This document shows, in pieces, positions 13,858-16,382 of a DNA stretch of 16,382 nucleotides. The position numbers were made by a program, and so were the translations under genes. How positions within the stretch are numbered: position 1 is the stretch's first letter; each line of letters starts with the position of its first letter. This stretch comes from an uncultured Collinsella sp. (GTDB taxonomy: Bacteria > Actinomycetota > Coriobacteriia > Coriobacteriales > Coriobacteriaceae). The notes under the pieces are model-generated. The model saw only the letters and a list, made by a program, of their open reading frames with translations, had not been told where the DNA came from and did no database searches. Location: contig URRN01000024.1 in assembly GCA_900550185.1 (NCBI GenBank), positions 1 to 16,382 on the forward strand, given 5' to 3'.

Positions 13858-14409
13858 CTAGAACTTGACGGTCGGGGCCTGGCGGGCTGCTTCGGCGGCC
13901 TCGAAGCCCTGGCGCTCCTTAAACTGGAAGATGCCGGCAAAGATGACAGCCGGGAACGTCTGGATGGCGTTGTTGTAGCTGAGCACGCAGTCGTTGTAGC
14001 TCTGGCGTGCATAGCTAATCTTGTTCTCGGTATCCTCGAGCGATGCCTGCAGCTGCGTAAAGTTGGTGTTTGCCTTCAGATCGGGGTAGGCCTCGGCCAC
14101 GGCGAAGAGCTGGCGTAGCGCACCGGTCAGCACGTTGTCGGCCTCCATCTTGGCCTCGGGCGTGGTGGCCTTGACGGCGGTGTTACGCGCGCTGATCACG
14201 GCGGAGAGCGTCTCTTGCTCGTGCTTGGCGTAGCCCTTGACGGTCTCGACCAGGTTGGGGATCAGGTCGTTGCGGCGCTGCAGCTGCGTATCGATGTTCT
14301 GCCAGGCGTTATCGATGCGGTTACGCTTGGTGACCATGTTGTTGTAGATGCCGGCGATGGCGCAGACAATCACAATGACAACAACGATGCCGATGATGAC
14401 GGTAATCAT
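13858..14409 (-). CDS. LemA family protein
   Basis: 183 residues. An N-terminal hydrophobic signal-anchor (about 2-22, ITVIIGIVVVIVIVCAIAGI) is followed by the LemA core. Family landmarks are NRIDNAWQNIDTQLQRRNDL and IPNLVETVKGYAKHEQETL, then ARNTAVKA and NKISYARQSYNDCVLSYNNA, and FPAVIFAGIFQFKERQGFEA before the C-terminus. Length matches the family. The core is a long helical bundle, likely exposed outside the membrane. Function is not well established; in other bacteria lemA is often next to a TPM-domain or M48 protease gene, which is absent here. The ATG at 14407-14409 has GGAGA 5 nt upstream. It is monocistronic, with its own terminator. Confidence 0.95.
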   Translation of the reverse strand: MITVIIGIVVVIVIVCAIAGIYNNMVTKRNRIDNAWQNIDTQLQRRNDLIPNLVETVKGYAKHEQETLSAVISARNTAVKATTPEAKMEADNVLTGALRQLFAVAEAYPDLKANTNFTQLQASLEDTENKISYARQSYNDCVLSYNNAIQTFPAVIFAGIFQFKERQGFEAAEAARQAPTVKF

Positions 14410-14456
14410 GATGTCTCCGTTTCGAATGGCCGCGGCGGCATGCGCCAGCTGCCGTT

Positions 14457-14478
14457 GGTATAACGCTACTAGTATACC
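14457..14478 (-). promoter_or_regulatory. Likely lemA promoter region with inverted GGTATA repeat
   Basis: A minus-strand TATACT (plus 14471-14476) is the best -10 candidate for lemA. It lies in an inverted repeat, GGTATA (14457-14462), 10 bp, TATACC (14473-14478). The -35 region is poor (TTCGGC at 18 bp). Confidence 0.35.
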
Positions 14479-14583
14479 CGCAACGTTTTGCCGTGCCGAA
14501 CTTTCCGGTAAGCGTTATGTTTTCGGCGGGGTCGGCACCGGGGTAAAACGCGCGAGGTACAGGTGTAAGATATGCGACAGATT

Positions 14584-14596
14584 GACAAGTGTTGTC
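14584..14596. promoter_or_regulatory. Candidate TetR operator, GACAA-GTG-TTGTC
   Basis: A perfect inverted repeat with 5-bp arms lies 24 bp upstream of the chosen tetR start. A possible -10, TAAGAT (14566-14571), lies just before it, so the site would overlap the RNA start. Autorepression is typical of TetR genes; the assignment is inferred from position. Confidence 0.4.
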
Positions 14597-14620
14597 TTTG
14601 CCCTGAGGATGGCGATACCA

Positions 14621-15205
14621 GTGGACCTTCGCATTAAGAAAACCTACCGTGCCCTGTTCGATGCTTTCACCGAGCTTCTCGAGGAGCATCGTTTTGAGGA
14701 CCTGACGGTTGCCATGCTGTGCGACCGCGCCATGATTCGCCGCACGACGTTCTACAAGCACTTTCGCGACAAGAACGATTACTTTGCCTTTTATATCGAT
14801 GAGCTCATGTCCGGCTTGCCGCAAAAACAGCCCGATGAGGCCGGCACAGTGTCTGCCGAGGACGTGCGCGCGCTCCGGCACGCGATTTTGGACGATGCCA
14901 TGGACCTGATTCTGGCCCATGAGCAGCTCATGGACAACATTTTGGCGAGCAGCATGTCGGGAATGCTGACCAACGTTATTTGCGACCGTATTGCCCGCTC
15001 CATCCGCGAGCGTGTGATGAACGTGCTTGCCGAGGATGCCCTGGCCCCCGTGTCACTTGAGGCGACGTCTGAGTTTGTCGCCGGCGGTATTATTCGACTT
15101 TTCACGATATGGTGGGAATCGGGCCACGATCTTGAGCGTCGACCCGAGATAGCCGACGTGGTCGATGCACTGTTTGAGCGGACCATGACACCGGTGAATC
15201 ACTAA
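14621..15205 (+). CDS. TetR/AcrR-family transcriptional regulator
   Basis: 194 residues from the GTG at 14621. The N-terminal DNA-binding domain covers about residues 4-52, with LTVAMLCDRAMIRRTTFYKHF as the helix-turn-helix ending in the family's TFYxHF motif, then RDKNDYFAFYIDEL. The C-terminal helical domain (about 60-190) is divergent and gives no ligand clue. The start is uncertain: the GTG has AGGATGG 8 nt before it, while the ATG at 14609 has no spaced ribosome binding site. The frame is open back to 14348, but that stretch overlaps the lemA start. It diverges from lemA and ends only 2 bases before the 3' end of the convergent tRNA gene, with no terminator of its own. No obvious target besides itself or lemA. 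Confidence 0.88.
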   Translation: MDLRIKKTYRALFDAFTELLEEHRFEDLTVAMLCDRAMIRRTTFYKHFRDKNDYFAFYIDELMSGLPQKQPDEAGTVSAEDVRALRHAILDDAMDLILAHEQLMDNILASSMSGMLTNVICDRIARSIRERVMNVLAEDALAPVSLEATSEFVAGGIIRLFTIWWESGHDLERRPEIADVVDALFERTMTPVNH

Positions 15206-15207
15206 AG

Positions 15208-15297
15208 TGGCGGAGAGAGGGGGATTCGAACCCCCGGAACGCTCTCGCGCTCAACGGTTTTCAAGACCGCCGCATTCAACCGCTCTGCCATCTCTCC
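15208..15297 (-). tRNA. tRNA-Ser(UGA)
   Basis: On the minus strand the 90-nt gene starts GGAGAGATGGCAGAGCGG and ends with TCTCTCC, G and an encoded CCA. The acceptor stem GGAGAGA/TCTCTCC is perfect. The anticodon arm reads CGGTCTTGAAAACCG, giving anticodon TGA. A long variable arm (GAGCGCGAGAGCGTTC) marks it as class II, and the T arm GGGGGTTCGAATCCCCC is canonical. TadA, encoded divergently next door, acts on tRNA-Arg(ACG), not on this tRNA. Confidence 0.97.
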
Positions 15298-15307
15298 GTG
15301 AGTCGTA

Positions 15308-15316
15308 ATGATAGCA
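15308..15316 (-). promoter_or_regulatory. Extended -10 promoter of tRNA-Ser
   Basis: On the minus strand TGCTATCAT (TGn plus TATCAT) lies about 10 bp before the tRNA 5' end, so the RNA would start a few bases upstream of mature position 1. The -35 region is weak, as is common with extended -10 promoters. Confidence 0.5.
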
Positions 15317-15348
15317 TCGTTTTGAATTTGCAACAGGGAAGGCGAACG

Positions 15349-16382
15349 ATGACGATCACCGAAATCGACGAGAAGTTCATGCGCGAGGCGCTGGCGGAGG
15401 CTCGCGCCGCCGCGGCGGTGGGCGAGGTACCGATTGGTGCCGTGGTGGTGCGCGCGGGCGAGATTGTCGCGCGGGCGCATAATCGTCGCGAGCTCGACCA
15501 GGACCCTTCGGCGCATGCAGAGTTCGCGGCCCTGTGCGCCGCTGCCCACGCGCTTGGCCGCTGGCGCCTTTCCGATTGCACGGTCTACGTGACGCTTGAA
15601 CCCTGCTGCATGTGTGCGGGGCTTATGGTCAACGCGCGCGTGGGGCGCTGCGTGTATGGCGCGAGCGACGCCAAGGCGGGCGCGTTGGGATCCCTATACG
15701 ATTTGAATGCCGATTCGCGCCTGAATCATCGGTTTAACGTGACGGCTGGGGTCCTGGCGGATGAATGCCGCGAGCTGCTGAGTAGCTATTTTGGCGGTCT
15801 GCGCGGAGCGGGTGGCAGCGGCTGTGGCTGCGGTCCGAACCTTGAGGCGCATGCCGCCCACGCCGCGGCGCTTGCAGGTGCCGGTGAGGATGCTGGCATG
15901 GCGGTTGACTTTGGCCCTGCGTGCCGCCGGCCCCGCCGTGTGCTGCTGGCGATCGACTCCTTTAAGGGCAGCGTGTCGAGTGCACGGGCGGAGGCGGCGG
16001 TTGCCGAGGGCATGCGCCGTGTGTGGCCCGATGCCGAGGTGCGCGCGTTGCCGCTGGCGGATGGCGGCGAGGGAACGCTCGATACCGTTGCCGCCTGCGG
16101 TGGCGAGCTTGTGGCCTGCGAGGTTGCAGGCCCCTTTGGCGAGCGTGTGCCTGCCCGGATGTTAGTGGACGGCGAGCACGAGTCGGTTGTTATTGAGATG
16201 GCCGAAGCAGCAGGCATCGGGTACTCACCTTGCACGGAATCGGCGGCGCTGGCTGCTACAACCTATGGCGTGGGCGAGCTGATGCTCCGTGCAGCTCGTG
16301 TCGGGGTAAAGACTATCTATATTGGCTTGGGCGGCAGTGCCACCAACGACGGTGGCGCCGGCATGCTGCAGGCGCTGGGCGC
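15349..16382 (+). CDS. tadA: Fusion of tRNA adenosine deaminase (TadA) and glycerate kinase, 3' end outside the window
   Basis: One frame runs without a stop from the ATG at 15349 (GGGAAGG 6 nt upstream) through 344 codons to the window edge. Residues 1-150 are a complete TadA: EVPIGAVVV, the zinc and catalytic motif HAE (56-58), and PCCMCAG (85-91), spaced as in E. coli TadA, ending in ECRELLSSYF. TadA deaminates A34 of tRNA-Arg(ACG) to inosine. Residues 151-196 are a Gly/Ala-rich linker with Cys159, Cys161, His168 and His171. From 197 the sequence is a type-1 glycerate kinase: LLAIDSFKGSVS, PLADGGEGT (235-243), VIEMAEAAGI and LGGSATNDGGAGM (327-339). That enzyme phosphorylates glycerate with ATP. 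About 150 of its usual 370 or so residues are in view. An SD-like GGTGAGGA precedes Met184, so a separate kinase form is possible. A sequencing frameshift cannot be excluded. Confidence 0.9.
   Translation, partial: MTITEIDEKFMREALAEARAAAAVGEVPIGAVVVRAGEIVARAHNRRELDQDPSAHAEFAALCAAAHALGRWRLSDCTVYVTLEPCCMCAGLMVNARVGRCVYGASDAKAGALGSLYDLNADSRLNHRFNVTAGVLADECRELLSSYFGGLRGAGGSGCGCGPNLEAHAAHAAALAGAGEDAGMAVDFGPACRRPRRVLLAIDSFKGSVSSARAEAAVAEGMRRVWPDAEVRALPLADGGEGTLDTVAACGGELVACEVAGPFGERVPARMLVDGEHESVVIEMAEAAGIGYSPCTESAALAATTYGVGELMLRAARVGVKTIYIGLGGSATNDGGAGMLQALG

Noticed and set aside
14348..14620. A 91-residue N-terminal extension of the TetR regulator
   Set aside because: It overlaps the lemA start and control region, and TetR proteins usually begin just before the RIKKTYRALFDAF-like helix.
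15208..15297. tRNA-Ser as an integration (attachment) site
   Set aside because: No integrase gene is nearby and no second copy of the tRNA 3' end was found in the window.
15791..16165. A separate 124-codon plus-strand frame within the TadA-kinase gene
   Set aside because: It is out of frame with the conserved TadA and kinase motifs, Arg/Ala/Pro-rich, and has no family features.

Overview
The window comes from a high-GC bacterium with short intergenic gaps, Shine-Dalgarno-led genes and several GC-rich intrinsic terminators. Protein styles and neighbourhoods suggest a gut Coriobacteriia member, most likely Collinsella or a close relative. This is a judgement from recall, not from a search. No prophage, CRISPR array, rRNA or intact insertion sequence is visible.

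Layout. Positions 1-608 hold the 3' end of glmS with a perfect-stem terminator. At 722-2651 a GntR/FCD regulator (minus) diverges from a YeiH/UPF0324 membrane transporter (plus). At 2704-2768 a long inverted repeat precedes a degenerate NtrC-like regulator (2917-4134). A single-pass membrane protein of unknown role (4219-4794) follows. A nitroreductase (4836-5357, minus) diverges from a 96-residue conserved-looking small protein (5652-5942). At 6042-10350 a MarR regulator and two ABC half-transporters form one tight operon with a duplicated operator-like sequence in its promoter. The motif asymmetry of the two ABC proteins marks them as a heterodimeric exporter. At 10462-11166 serine acetyltransferase cysE (minus) diverges from a DedA membrane protein (11390-12028). 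Branched-chain aminotransferase ilvE (12326-13378) follows, with a possible leaderless upstream mini-ORF and a nested-hairpin terminator. Positions 13514-13857 contain no convincing gene but do contain a ~209 bp unit bounded by imperfect 24-nt inverted repeats. LemA (13858-14409, minus) diverges from a TetR regulator (14621-15205), which converges on tRNA-Ser(UGA) (15208-15297, minus).

The most unusual gene starts at 15349 and is still open at the window edge. It is an in-frame fusion of a complete TadA-type tRNA adenosine deaminase with the N-terminal part of a glycerate kinase. A linker rich in Gly, Ala, Cys and His joins the two, and a possible internal ribosome binding site precedes the kinase part.

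How the genes work together. Clear functional units are the marR-ABC-ABC operon (drug or toxic-compound export under local repression) and the divergent GntR/YeiH pair. cysE and ilvE are stand-alone amino-acid genes. Two REP-like hairpins (687-723 and 10352-10379) share a core and sit directly at gene ends, which suggests a dispersed genomic repeat family.
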